Translations under genes and position numbers: made by a program | Source of the DNA: Aestuariibacter sp. A3R04 | GTDB taxonomy: Bacteria; Pseudomonadota; Gammaproteobacteria; Enterobacterales; Alteromonadaceae | Reading direction: 5' to 3' | DNA: 64,000 nt | NCBI RefSeq assembly: GCF_018860805.1 | Contig: NZ_JAHKQR010000011.1 | Coordinates: 186,001-250,000, forward strand | Part shown: positions 53,377-61,793 of the stretch, in pieces | How positions within the stretch are numbered: the first letter of the stretch is position 1 | Layout of the letters: each line of letters starts with the position of its first letter | Notes under the pieces: generated by a model | What the model was told of the DNA's origin: nothing | Seen by the model: only the letters and a program-made list of their open reading frames with translations | Databases searched by the model: none

Positions 53377-53793
53377 ATGGATGCCTCAGCACTGTCATTG
53401 CTTGCTATCGCCACCGGACTACTGGCTGTAGTGGCGGTATTATGGTTATATTTTTACAGCAGGCAGGAACAGGTTGCCATTCGGCGTGAGGTGACAGAAT
53501 TACACGCATTGCTAGGTGATTTTAGAAATGAAATCAATACGTTGGAGAATCAACTGACAGAAATGCAAACTCGTTCTATGGTGCAAGCGAAACACATGCA
53601 CAACCTGAGCGAGCAATACACGCAAGTGGAAAATCAGTTGCGAGAGGTCAAAACGCAGGATCCTTCCATGCGGTTGTATTCCCGTGCTGCAGAGTTGGTT
53701 AAATCAGGGGCTGATGTAGAAGAAATTATGCAAGCCTGTGATTTGCCACTGGCTGAAGCTGAGTTACTCATTAGCATGCACAGAACACGATGA
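53377..53793 (+). CDS. DUF2802 domain-containing membrane-anchored protein
   Basis: A 138-residue protein with one N-terminal membrane helix (LSLLAIATGLLAVVAVLWLYFYS), a coiled-coil middle (EVTELHALLGDFRNEINTLENQLTEMQT) and a C-terminal helical unit RLYSRAAELVKSGADVEEIMQACDLPLAEAELLISMH in type. The DUF2802 family is found directly after cheW in many polar flagellates. Function is unknown; location suggests a role linked to the chemotaxis array. The TTAGGAGAACG element before ATG 53377 is a good ribosome site. Confidence 0.8.
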   Translation: MDASALSLLAIATGLLAVVAVLWLYFYSRQEQVAIRREVTELHALLGDFRNEINTLENQLTEMQTRSMVQAKHMHNLSEQYTQVENQLREVKTQDPSMRLYSRAAELVKSGADVEEIMQACDLPLAEAELLISMHRTR

Positions 53794-53802
53794 CTATCTA
53801 AA

Positions 53803-53842
53803 AGACGTTTAGACGTCCAGCCGTAAAGATGTTGACATCCGG
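53803..53842 (+). promoter_or_regulatory. Tandem met boxes (MetJ operator) upstream of metA
   Basis: Contiguous 8-bp units AGACGTTT, AGACGTCC, AGCCGTAA, AGATGTTG (53803-53834), with a weak fifth to 53842, match the MetJ met-box consensus AGACGTCT in register. The last unit overlaps the -35 element TTGACA. Confidence 0.85.
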
Positions 53843-53859
53843 CGAAGATCAGCCACAAT
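53832..53859 (+). promoter_or_regulatory. Sigma-70 promoter of metA
   Basis: TTGACA (53832-53837) and CACAAT (53854-53859) with 16-bp spacing, 32 bp before the metA start. MetJ bound at the met boxes would block RNA polymerase. Confidence 0.7.
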
Positions 53860-53891
53860 AACACCACTATCGGATTATTGTTGGAGCTGTC

Positions 53892-54830
53892 ATGCCTATT
53901 TGTATTCCTGAACAACTGCCTGCCCAGGACGTCCTTTCCGGTGAAAATATCTTCACTATGGACAGCAACCGCGCTGCCACTCAAGATATCCGTCCCATGG
54001 AAGTGGGTATTCTGAACCTCATGCCCAACAAAATTCAGACTGAAGTACAGTTGCTGCGTTTGTTGTCTAATACGCCTTTGCAGATCAATGTGAACCTCAT
54101 AAGAGTAGACAAGCTTGCACCAAAAAACACGCCGCAGTCGCATATGGATGCTTTCTATCACGATTATTCCGAAATCGCAGACAAGAAATATGATGGGCTT
54201 ATTGTCACCGGTGCGCCACTAGCGCATTTGCCTTATCAAGAAGTGAAGTATTGGGATAAGATGACCGAGATCCTGGAGTGGGCCCAGCGCAACGTACAGT
54301 CTACTCTTTATTTATGCTGGGCAGCCCACGCTGCCATGTATCACTTCCATGGTATTCAGCGCGAATTGCGTGAGTCAAAGTTGTCCGGGGTTTACGCACA
54401 CAAAGTACTTGACCCCTATAACGAGCTACTGCGAGGGTTCGACCCTGAGTTTTACGCGCCACATTCACGATATGGCTTCATCGATAGTCAAATTTACAAT
54501 AGTATTAGTGGTTTGAAAGTGATTACAGAATCACCAGAGGCGGGGGCCTATACCATTGTATCTGAGGATAAGCGAATGGTGTTTGTAACCGGGCATCCGG
54601 AATACGATCCGCTAACCTTGCACGACGAGTATTTTCGGGATATTGAAGCGGGACAGGAGTCACCAGTACCAGTCAATTATTTTACCGACGATGACCCCAC
54701 TAAACCGCCGTTGGTTCGGTGGCGCTCTCATGGTAGTCTGCTGTTTAATAATTGGCTGAATTATTATGTCTATCAAACCACACCCTATGATTTGAGCCAG
54801 TTGGCTGAAAAAGCCCAGCCGAAGAGGTAA
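53892..54830 (+). CDS. metA: Homoserine O-succinyltransferase MetA
   Basis: A 312-residue MetA, first committed step of methionine synthesis, acylating homoserine. Catalytic Cys142 (LYLCWAAHAAMYHFHG), His235 and Glu237 (TGHPEYD) fall at the E. coli positions. Residue 111, which separates acetyl-CoA (Glu) from succinyl-CoA (Gly) users in the literature, is Ala in TGAPLAHLPY. Ala leaves room for succinyl-CoA, so the succinyl activity is the better guess but not certain. GGAG at 53883-53886 precedes the ATG. Tandem met boxes cover its promoter, and the methionine synthase genes follow 3 bp later. Confidence 0.94.
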   Translation: MPICIPEQLPAQDVLSGENIFTMDSNRAATQDIRPMEVGILNLMPNKIQTEVQLLRLLSNTPLQINVNLIRVDKLAPKNTPQSHMDAFYHDYSEIADKKYDGLIVTGAPLAHLPYQEVKYWDKMTEILEWAQRNVQSTLYLCWAAHAAMYHFHGIQRELRESKLSGVYAHKVLDPYNELLRGFDPEFYAPHSRYGFIDSQIYNSISGLKVITESPEAGAYTIVSEDKRMVFVTGHPEYDPLTLHDEYFRDIEAGQESPVPVNYFTDDDPTKPPLVRWRSHGSLLFNNWLNYYVYQTTPYDLSQLAEKAQPKR

Positions 54831-54833
54831 CAC

Positions 54834-55889
54834 GTGGCAAATAACACTCAAAAAAATATTCTGCGAGCGGCAGAAAAACGCATATTGGTTCTCGACGGTG
54901 CCATGGGCACTATGATCCAGGAACACAAACTGGAAGAACAAGCGTATCGGGGCGATGCGTTTGCCAATTGGCATTGCGATGTAAAGGGCAACAACGACCT
55001 GCTAGCTCTCACACAGCCAGAGATTATTTACAATATTCATTGTGCTTACCTTGAAGCAGGGGCGGATATTATTGAAACCAACACCTTCAATGCAACAACT
55101 ATCGCCATGGCTGATTACGATATGGAGGCGCAATCGAAAGACATTAATCTGGCCGCAGCAAAGTTGGCTCGCAAAGCTTGTGACGCGTATACGGCAAAAA
55201 CGCCGGACAAACCGCGCTATGTAGCTGGGGTACTTGGGCCTACTAATCGTACTGCATCCATTTCACCGGATGTGAATGACCCTGGCAAGCGGAATGTCAC
55301 CTTCGACGAATTAGTTGTCGCTTACGTTGAATCCACTGAAGCCTTGTTAGACGGTGGCGCAGACCTGATTCTCATTGAAACAATATTTGATACATTAAAT
55401 GCCAAAGCGGCGATTTTTGCGGTAGAGACGGTATTTGATAAACGTCACGCGCGAGTACCCGTTATGATTTCAGGTACAATTACTGATGCTTCAGGAAGAA
55501 CACTGTCAGGCCAGACAGCGGAAGCATTTTACTATTCTATGCGCCACGTCACGCCTGTTTCCATAGGGTTAAATTGTGCGCTCGGGCCAGATTTACTTCG
55601 TCAGTATGTCGAAGAAATTAGCAATGTGGCGGAATGTTTAGTCTCTGCTCATCCAAACGCTGGTTTACCAAATGAATTCGGTGAGTACGATATGGAAGCA
55701 GAAGAAATGGCAGCCCACATTAAAGAGTGGGCAGAATCGGGCCTGGTAAACATTGTGGGTGGATGTTGTGGCAGCACACCCGAGCATATTCGAGCGATGG
55801 TAGACGCTGTAGCCGGCATTTCGCCCAGGAAGATACCGCATTTTGAGCCCAGAATGCGCTTGTCTGGTTTAGAACCGTTTGTGCACTAA
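54834..55889 (+). CDS. metH: Methionine synthase, homocysteine-binding part (split MetH, first cistron)
   Basis: This 351-residue protein equals the N-terminal homocysteine S-methyltransferase barrel of Met[14 protein letters not shown] and the three zinc-ligand cysteines ([18 protein letters not shown]) are present, so the domain should bind zinc and homocysteine. GTG 54834 has GAGG 6 bp upstream. It ends [10 protein letters not shown] followed by TAA, exactly at the linker to the folate domain in E. coli MetH. The next cistron continues in the same frame after 9 bp. The two chains presumably assemble into one enzyme. It is cotranscribed with metA under MetJ control. Confidence 0.9.
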   Translation: MANNTQKNILRAAEKRILVLDGAMGTMIQEHKLEEQAYRGDAFANWHCDVKGNNDLLALTQPEIIYNIHCAYLEAGADIIETNTFNATTIAMADYDMEAQSKDINLAAAKLARKACDAYTAKTPDKPRYVAGVLGPTNRTASISPDVNDPGKRNVTFDELVVAYVESTEALLDGGADLILIETIFDTLNAKAAIFAVETVFDKRHARVPVMISGTITDASGRTLSGQTAEAFYYSMRHVTPVSIGLNCALGPDLLRQYVEEISNVAECLVSAHPNAGLPNEFGEYDMEAEEMAAHIKEWAESGLVNIVGGCCGSTPEHIRAMVDAVAGISPRKIPHFEPRMRLSGLEPFVH

Positions 55890-55898
55890 GGTATTATT

Positions 55899-58523
55899 GT
55901 GACAGCAGAATTTTCAACATTTATCAATATCGGTGAGCGCACGAACGTCACAGGTTCAGCAATGTTCAAGCGTCTCATTCTCAATGCCGAATACGAAAAA
56001 GCCCTGGATGTTGCCCGTCAGCAAGTAGAGAACGGCGCGCAGGTTATCGATATCAACATGGATGAAGCTATGTTGGACTCGGTGGAAGCCATGCGTACGT
56101 TTTTGAACCTGATTGCATCAGAGCCTGATATCAGTCGGGTTCCCATTATGATTGACTCATCAAAATGGGAAGTGATTGAAGCAGGTCTAAAATGTGTTCA
56201 GGGCAAGGCTATCGTTAATTCCATCAGTTTGAAAGAAGGCAAGGAACAATTTGTACGGCAGGCAACACTCATTAAGCGATACGGTGCGGCAACGGTTGTT
56301 ATGGCTTTCGATGAAACCGGCCAGGCCGACACAAAGGAAAGAAAGGTAGAGATTTGTCAGCGCAGTTATAAAGTACTCACTGAAGAAGTCGGCTTCTTGC
56401 CAGAAGACATCATTTTCGACCCAAATATCTTTGCTGTTGCAACGGGGATCGATGAACACAACAATTACGCCGTTGACTTCATTGAAGCCACTAAAATAAT
56501 CCGTGAAACCTGTCCGTATGCCCATATCAGCGGGGGCCTGTCGAATATTTCCTTTTCTTTTCGCGGCAACAACCCAGTGCGTGAAGCCATGCACTCAGTT
56601 TTTTTGTACCACGCTATTCGCGCCGGTATGGACATGGGAATTGTCAATGCTGGGCAATTAGAGGTTTACGACGAAATTCCAGAGGAACTTCGGGTAGCTG
56701 TTGAAGATGTTATTTTAAACCGCAAAGAGGATGCTACGGAACGTTTGCTTGAGCTCGCGCCCAAGTACCAGGGCGATGGTAAGGCCGCCGCGGTAGAAGA
56801 TCTTTCATGGCGAGAGCAGCCGGTTACTAAGCGTCTCGAACACGCCTTGGTCAAGGGAATTACCGATTTTATTATTGAAGATACCGAAGAAGCACGCTTG
56901 GAAGCTGAGCGCCCTCTTCACGTTATTGAAGGGCCGTTGATGGACGGCATGAATGTGGTTGGTGACTTGTTTGGCGAGGGAAAAATGTTCCTGCCTCAGG
57001 TAGTAAAATCTGCTCGGGTTATGAAAAAAGCCGTGGCACATCTACAACCTTATATTGAAGCGGAAAAGTCCGGGGAATCGTCCAGTAACGGCAAAATTCT
57101 CATGGCCACTGTGAAAGGGGATGTGCACGATATTGGCAAGAACATAGTGGGTGTCGTGCTGCAATGCAATAACTTTGAAGTCATTGATTTAGGTGTCATG
57201 GTACCTTGCGCCACCATATTACAGGTGGCAAAAGAAGAGAATGTCGACATGATTGGTTTGTCCGGGCTGATCACTCCTTCGTTGGATGAAATGGTGCATG
57301 TGGCGAAAGAAATGGAGCGCCTGGGCTTTGAACTGCCACTGCTTATTGGCGGTGCCACCACGTCTAAGGCACACACGGCTGTGAAGATTGAGCAAAATTA
57401 TCACGCGCCTGTGGCCTATGTGCCCAATGCCAGTCGAGCAGTTGGTGTCTGTCAGAAACTCATAAGCCCCGAATCCCGCAAGGTTTTTGCTGCCGCGTTG
57501 TCGGAAGATTACGAAAAGGTGAGAGCGCAGCACGCGCGCAAGCAGCCCCGCAGTCGTCCAGTCACCCTTGAAGCTGCTCGCGCCAATGCCTATCAACCCG
57601 ATTTTTCTGTCGCCCCCGTTAAACCTGCGAAGCCAGGCGTTACACCGGTTAGTGCTGATCTGGCCACATTGCGCAGGTACATCGACTGGACGCCATTTTT
57701 CCTCACCTGGTCTTTAGCGGGTAAGTATCCGCGTATCCTGAAAGACGAGGTAGTCGGAGAGCAGGCTAAAGCGTTGTTCGAAGACGCTAACACCATGCTG
57801 GATGAGATCATTGCCGATAGAAGTCTGGAAGCGAAAGGGGTTTTAGGTCTTTTTCCTGCGAACAGGGTTGGAGATGACATTGAAATATATACTGATGATA
57901 GTCGCACGGCGATACTGGGCGTTTCACATCACTTGCGTCAGCAAACTTTGAAAGACAAGTTTGCCAACTACTGTTTAGCCGATTTTATCGCCGAAAAAAG
58001 CAGCGGGATCGCGGATTACATAGGTGCATTCGCGGTTACAGGGGGCATTGGTGAAGATGCGCTTGCGGCAACCTACCAGCGAAAAGGCGACGATTACAAC
58101 GCGATTATGGTAAAGGCTGTGGCTGACCGTTTAGCAGAAGCTTTTGCCGAGTATTTACACGAAAGGGTGAGGAAGGAATTTTGGGGCTTTGCCCCTGATG
58201 AAAACCTCGACAATGAGGCACTTATTCGTGAGAAATACCAGGGTATTCGACCTGCACCAGGCTATGCTGCTTGTCCTGAGCATACTGAAAAGCAGCTTAT
58301 CTGGGATCTGCTTGACGCAGAAGCGCACACTACTATGAAGCTAACAGAGAGTTTTGCCATGTGGCCTGGGGCTGCGGTCTCCGGTTGGTATTTTTCTCAT
58401 CCGGAATCCCGTTATTTTGCAGTGGCGAAAATTCAGCGGGATCAACTGGAAGATTACGCACAACGCAAAGGGTGGAGTATCCAAGAAGCAGAAAAGTGGC
58501 TGGCGCCAAATTTGAGCGACTAA
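55899..58523 (+). CDS. metH: Methionine synthase, folate/cobalamin/activation part (split MetH, second cistron)
   Basis: An 874-residue protein matching E. coli MetH from the folate domain to the end. The pterin-binding barrel starts [20 protein letters not shown]; the cobalamin module has the cap helices ([30 protein letters not shown] in type) and the His ligand in [14 protein letters not shown] near residue 409; the SAM-binding activation domain includes [15 protein letters not shown]. The GTG start has AAGG (55888-55891), which overlaps the preceding stop, 7 bp upstream, so independent initiation is plausible. All catalytic parts except the homocysteine barrel are here. No frameshift is needed: only one in-frame TAA separates it from the first cistron. 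Confidence 0.92.
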   Translation: MTAEFSTFINIGERTNVTGSAMFKRLILNAEYEKALDVARQQVENGAQVIDINMDEAMLDSVEAMRTFLNLIASEPDISRVPIMIDSSKWEVIEAGLKCVQGKAIVNSISLKEGKEQFVRQATLIKRYGAATVVMAFDETGQADTKERKVEICQRSYKVLTEEVGFLPEDIIFDPNIFAVATGIDEHNNYAVDFIEATKIIRETCPYAHISGGLSNISFSFRGNNPVREAMHSVFLYHAIRAGMDMGIVNAGQLEVYDEIPEELRVAVEDVILNRKEDATERLLELAPKYQGDGKAAAVEDLSWREQPVTKRLEHALVKGITDFIIEDTEEARLEAERPLHVIEGPLMDGMNVVGDLFGEGKMFLPQVVKSARVMKKAVAHLQPYIEAEKSGESSSNGKILMATVKGDVHDIGKNIVGVVLQCNNFEVIDLGVMVPCATILQVAKEENVDMIGLSGLITPSLDEMVHVAKEMERLGFELPLLIGGATTSKAHTAVKIEQNYHAPVAYVPNASRAVGVCQKLISPESRKVFAAALSEDYEKVRAQHARKQPRSRPVTLEAARANAYQPDFSVAPVKPAKPGVTPVSADLATLRRYIDWTPFFLTWSLAGKYPRILKDEVVGEQAKALFEDANTMLDEIIADRSLEAKGVLGLFPANRVGDDIEIYTDDSRTAILGVSHHLRQQTLKDKFANYCLADFIAEKSSGIADYIGAFAVTGGIGEDALAATYQRKGDDYNAIMVKAVADRLAEAFAEYLHERVRKEFWGFAPDENLDNEALIREKYQGIRPAPGYAACPEHTEKQLIWDLLDAEAHTTMKLTESFAMWPGAAVSGWYFSHPESRYFAVAKIQRDQLEDYAQRKGWSIQEAEKWLAPNLSD

Positions 58524-58526
58524 ATT

Positions 58527-59117
58527 ATGGCCCCTGAACTGCCGTTTTCCCAAGCGTGTGATAATAATAAAGCCCCGATTTTGTCGGTGCTTGCTCGGGC
58601 TTTTGTCCATTGCCGCTCGATACTGGAAGTGGGCAGTGGTACCGGTCAGCATGCAGTGTACTTTGCTGAAAATTTACCACACCTCACCTGGCAAACCAGC
58701 GATCAACCTCATTATCACGACGGGATCCATCAATGGATAACGGCGTTTCCATCAGCAAACATATTATCGCCATTGGTATTGATCGTGGGAGAGTCTATGC
58801 TTCCATTTGACAAGTACGATGGTGTTTTTACGGCTAATACTGCCCATATCATGCAAAAAGATGAGGTTGTTGCAATGATGTCATCCCTGTCAACATCATT
58901 GCCTCAGGGCGCAGTGTTCTGTCAGTACGGCCCTTTTACAAGAGACGGTGTGTTCAGCAGTGACAGTAACGCGCAGTTTCACCAGCGTCTTCTTGAACAG
59001 GGTTACGGGGGCTACCGTGATATTCGGGAACTGATGGACTGGGCTCCAGCTCTCACGTTAACTGCAATACACACGATGCCGGCAAACAATCTGTTGCTGG
59101 AATGGGTAAAAGCCTGA
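58527..59117 (+). CDS. DUF938 family SAM-dependent methyltransferase-like protein
   Basis: A 196-residue protein of the DUF938/UPF0585 family. Motif I is ILEVGSGTGQHAVYFAENLP, then WQTSDQPHYHDGI and the conserved FTANTAHIM stretch and CQYGPFTRDG. The fold is class I methyltransferase but the substrate is not known. It starts 3 bp after metH, so it belongs to the met operon, and runs convergent to metR with only 11 bp between. Confidence 0.85.
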   Translation: MAPELPFSQACDNNKAPILSVLARAFVHCRSILEVGSGTGQHAVYFAENLPHLTWQTSDQPHYHDGIHQWITAFPSANILSPLVLIVGESMLPFDKYDGVFTANTAHIMQKDEVVAMMSSLSTSLPQGAVFCQYGPFTRDGVFSSDSNAQFHQRLLEQGYGGYRDIRELMDWAPALTLTAIHTMPANNLLLEWVKA

Positions 59118-59128
59118 GAGACATAACC

Positions 59129-60028
59129 TCAAGTTGATTCAACCCCACCGGTAGCCTTGGCAAGGCAAACAAATGCCTGAATAAATGGAGAGTGCGCATC
59201 GGCTTTTCGGTAGCCAAGGTGAAGGGATTTGCGAATGCCCGCTTCACCAAGGCGTACTGTAGCGAGATTTAAATGCGTGGGCTGGTCGTCAATTAGCCAT
59301 TTCGGCAATGCACCAACGCCTCTGCCGGCACTTATCATCTGCAAGAGAATTTCCGTTGTTTCTAGCGTCCGGTGTTGTTTAACCGCGCAACCTGCGGGGG
59401 TTAAAAATTGTGCGAAAATATCCAGCCTTGAAGCTTCGACGGGATACGTAAATAGGGTCTCTCCCGTTAACATGTCAGGGGCTATCCATTTTTTTTCTGC
59501 CAGAGGATGATTATTGCTCACCACAAGTACCTGTTCGTAATCGAATACCACATCGTATTGAATGGTAGGCAAATGCAATGGATCCGGTGTCAAAAGTAAA
59601 TCAATATCATAGCCGTGTAATGCCTGTAGGCCGCCGAAGGTAAACTTTTGTCTGACATCAACATCGACGTCAGGAAAATTGATCAAGTAGGGTCCTACTA
59701 CCTGAAGAAGCCATTGGTAGCAGGGGTGGCACTCCATACCTATTCTCAACATGCCTTGTTTACCCTGAGCGATTTTTTGCAGGTGATCTTCAGCATGTTC
59801 AAACTGAGGAAGTACTCTGTGAGCAAGGTTGAGTAAGGCATGTCCTCCGGCAGTCAGTCTGAGTCTACGCCCGGTTTTTTCCCACAATGGTGTGCCGGCT
59901 TGTGTTTCCAGTTTTTTCATACTGTGACTGAGTGCTGACTGCGTGAGGTGCATTTTTTCTGCTGCTTCTGTAACGGTGCCATAGCGGTCAATAGCTGAAA
60001 TAATTTTAAGATGTTGTCTGTCAATCAT
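59129..60028 (-). CDS. metR: LysR-type transcriptional activator MetR
   Basis: A 299-residue LysR regulator clearly resembling MetR, which activates metE/metH-type genes with homocysteine as co-inducer. The HTH is TVTEAAEKMHLTQSALSHSMKKLE; the effector domain has GMECHPCYQWLLQVV, DIDLLLTPD, DYEQVLVVSNNHPLA and TLFTYPVEASRLDIFAQFLTPAG, all counterparts of E. coli MetR segments. It is convergent to the metA-metH operon and 18 bp downstream of another LysR gene on the same strand. Confidence 0.9.
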   Translation of the reverse strand: MIDRQHLKIISAIDRYGTVTEAAEKMHLTQSALSHSMKKLETQAGTPLWEKTGRRLRLTAGGHALLNLAHRVLPQFEHAEDHLQKIAQGKQGMLRIGMECHPCYQWLLQVVGPYLINFPDVDVDVRQKFTFGGLQALHGYDIDLLLTPDPLHLPTIQYDVVFDYEQVLVVSNNHPLAEKKWIAPDMLTGETLFTYPVEASRLDIFAQFLTPAGCAVKQHRTLETTEILLQMISAGRGVGALPKWLIDDQPTHLNLATVRLGEAGIRKSLHLGYRKADAHSPFIQAFVCLAKATGGVEST

Positions 60029-60046
60029 TCTGTTTTGTCAGTAAGG

Positions 60047-61000
60047 TTAAAGAGGGGTGACATCAGTGACCGATACTGCGTTGGCCAGACGGTCGTTTAT
60101 TACGCTTCGCATTAAACTGGACAGTTCTCTGAATGTTGCCCTGGCTGGTGAGGTATTTCTCCACGCCAGCATGTGCTGCCGGACGACGGGCATATCAGCC
60201 AGCTCACAGACATGCAAAGCTTCAGGGTTGTGTAACTCTGAGTGAACGTATAACCCGGGTAAAAATGCCATGCCCATACCCATTACGACCATTTGCCGTA
60301 AGGTGTCTAAACTCGTGCCTTCGTAGTCGCGGTCGATGTTGGCACCTAGCTGGGCGCAAATCTCCTGCACCTGATAGTGAAAGTGATGGCGATCTTCCAA
60401 GGCTAGAATTTTCTGCCCTTGTATTTCCTCGGGCTCGATAAACCCTCTGCCAGACATGGGGTGATCTGCCGGCAGAACAAACTTTAACGGTTCAAGAAAT
60501 AATGGTTGCACCTGAATTTGTGAATCGCGGTTGGACATTGGCGAGAGAATGATATCGTACTCGCCGGCCAACAAGCCTTGTTGCAACTGCTTTGGCGCAG
60601 CTTCTCTTACATAAAATTTAAGTCCCGGACGCTGTTTGTGAATATCAGGCAGAATGTGAGGCAACAAATAGGGCCCGAGGGTTGGTGGAATGCCTAATCG
60701 GTATGTGGTGGTTTCACCGTCTGCGAGTGCCTGGGCCATTTCAGAAAACTGCAAAGTGCACTTGAGCACGTTTTCAGCAGACTCCAGCAACGACTGCCCT
60801 TGGGCTGATAACAAGGTTCCCGAGCGGGAACGCTCAAAGAGGGTTAATTGCAGAGTGTTTTCCAAGGCACTAATTTGCGATGTCAATGTGGGCTGACTAA
60901 TTCCCAGAATTTGAGCTGCTCGACGAAAATTGAGTTGTTTGGCTACGGTAACAAAATAGCGGATCTGGTTGAGCGAAAGGGTTTTGCCATTAAGTAACAT
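60047..61000 (-). CDS. OxyR-like LysR regulator lacking the peroxidatic cysteine
   Basis: A 317-residue LysR protein whose best overall match by eye is OxyR: LNFRRAAQILGISQPTLTSQI (HTH), PPTLGPYLLPHILPDI, and KILALEDRHHFHYQVQEIC aligned with the OxyR redox segment. The position of OxyR Cys199 is His206, while the partner Cys208 is kept as Cys215, so peroxide sensing by disulfide cannot operate. It is divergent from a carbonic anhydrase gene whose upstream element contains ATAG-N7-CTAT. It likely regulates that module; the signal could be CO2/bicarbonate-related, which is inference. The start ATG is at 61000; metR follows 18 bp downstream. Confidence 0.8.
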   Translation of the reverse strand: MLLNGKTLSLNQIRYFVTVAKQLNFRRAAQILGISQPTLTSQISALENTLQLTLFERSRSGTLLSAQGQSLLESAENVLKCTLQFSEMAQALADGETTTYRLGIPPTLGPYLLPHILPDIHKQRPGLKFYVREAAPKQLQQGLLAGEYDIILSPMSNRDSQIQVQPLFLEPLKFVLPADHPMSGRGFIEPEEIQGQKILALEDRHHFHYQVQEICAQLGANIDRDYEGTSLDTLRQMVVMGMGMAFLPGLYVHSELHNPEALHVCELADMPVVRQHMLAWRNTSPARATFRELSSLMRSVINDRLANAVSVTDVTPL

Positions 61001-61022
61001 TCTGCCAGTCTCTTATCGGGTG

Positions 61023-61078
61023 TTGATAGTCTTAGGCTATCACAATAAGGGCTGTACTTCTATATGGCTATCAGTTGA
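61023..61078. promoter_or_regulatory. OxyR-type operator upstream of the first carbonic anhydrase gene
   Basis: ATAG (61026-61029)-N7-CTAT (61037-61040), then CTAT at 61060-61063 and CTATCAGTT at 61068-61076. The same 56-bp layout without gaps occurs at 63486-63541 before the second anhydrase gene. The final CTATCAGTT abuts the probable -35 region, the usual LysR activation geometry. Confidence 0.75.
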
Positions 61079-61136
61079 TTCTATAGTTATCTGTGTAAAT
61101 TTAACTTTATCTTATCCAATTTATCAGGAGTATGGA

Positions 61137-61784
61137 ATGGACCATGTAATTTCAGGTGTTGCTAAGTTTCAACGCGATGTTTATCCGGAAAAGAAAGAAA
61201 CCTTTAAAAAGCTGGCGTCTGGGCAAAGCCCGGAAGTGTTGTTTATTACTTGCGCCGATTCCCGTATCGATCCTAACCTGGTAACGCAAACTGACCCAGG
61301 CGAATTATTTATCTGTCGAAATGCAGGTAATATAGTGCCTCCTCACAGCAATCAAACCGGAGGTATGACGGCGTCAATCGAATTTGCGGTAGCAGCGTTA
61401 GGCGTTAGCCATATCGTTGTATGCGGCCACACCGATTGCGGCGCAATGAAAGGGGCGCTCGATCCGAGTAAGCTCGACAGCCTTCCACATGTGAAAGAAT
61501 GGTTGGGTCACTGCCGTTGTGCCACTGAAGTAGTGAAAGAGAAGGAAGGCGCGCTGGGTGTTGAGCAACTAGGTGAAGTAACCAAAGAAAACGTATTGCA
61601 GCAATTACAACATTTGCGGACGCATCCTGCGGTAGCCGCTAAGTTGGCGACAAATTCCATTCAATTACACGCGTGGGTATACGACATTGAAACGGGATTA
61701 ATTCACGTTTACGACAATGACGCCGAAGGCTTCATTGAGATGGAGCAGGCGTATGCTGAGCGCAAACTGGCGGCAAATGCATAG
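61137..61784 (+). CDS. Beta-class carbonic anhydrase (first copy)
   Basis: A 215-residue beta-carbonic anhydrase interconverting CO2 and bicarbonate in the cytoplasm. Zinc ligands C39 (TCADSR), H98 and C101 (CGHTDCG) and the D41-R43 dyad are intact. ATG 61137 is used because AGGAG (61126-61130) is 6 bp upstream; the open frame runs back to 60969 across the promoter and is rejected. It is 9 bp before the SulP gene, so the two form an operon. A second copy with about 19 differences in 136 compared residues follows the transporter. Confidence 0.95.
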   Translation: MDHVISGVAKFQRDVYPEKKETFKKLASGQSPEVLFITCADSRIDPNLVTQTDPGELFICRNAGNIVPPHSNQTGGMTASIEFAVAALGVSHIVVCGHTDCGAMKGALDPSKLDSLPHVKEWLGHCRCATEVVKEKEGALGVEQLGEVTKENVLQQLQHLRTHPAVAAKLATNSIQLHAWVYDIETGLIHVYDNDAEGFIEMEQAYAERKLAANA

Positions 61785-61793
61785 GGAGTAGCA

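Noticed and set aside
55887-55901. metH as a pseudogene broken by a nonsense mutation
   Set aside because: Both halves are full length with intact catalytic residues, the second has its own ribosome site, and the linker is longer than in intact MetH, so a working two-chain enzyme is the better reading.
60969-61136. Open reading frame extending the first carbonic anhydrase 56 codons upstream
   Set aside because: It runs through the divergent promoter and operator, has no ribosome site, and the ATG at 61137 with AGGAG gives the standard N-terminus shared with the second copy.
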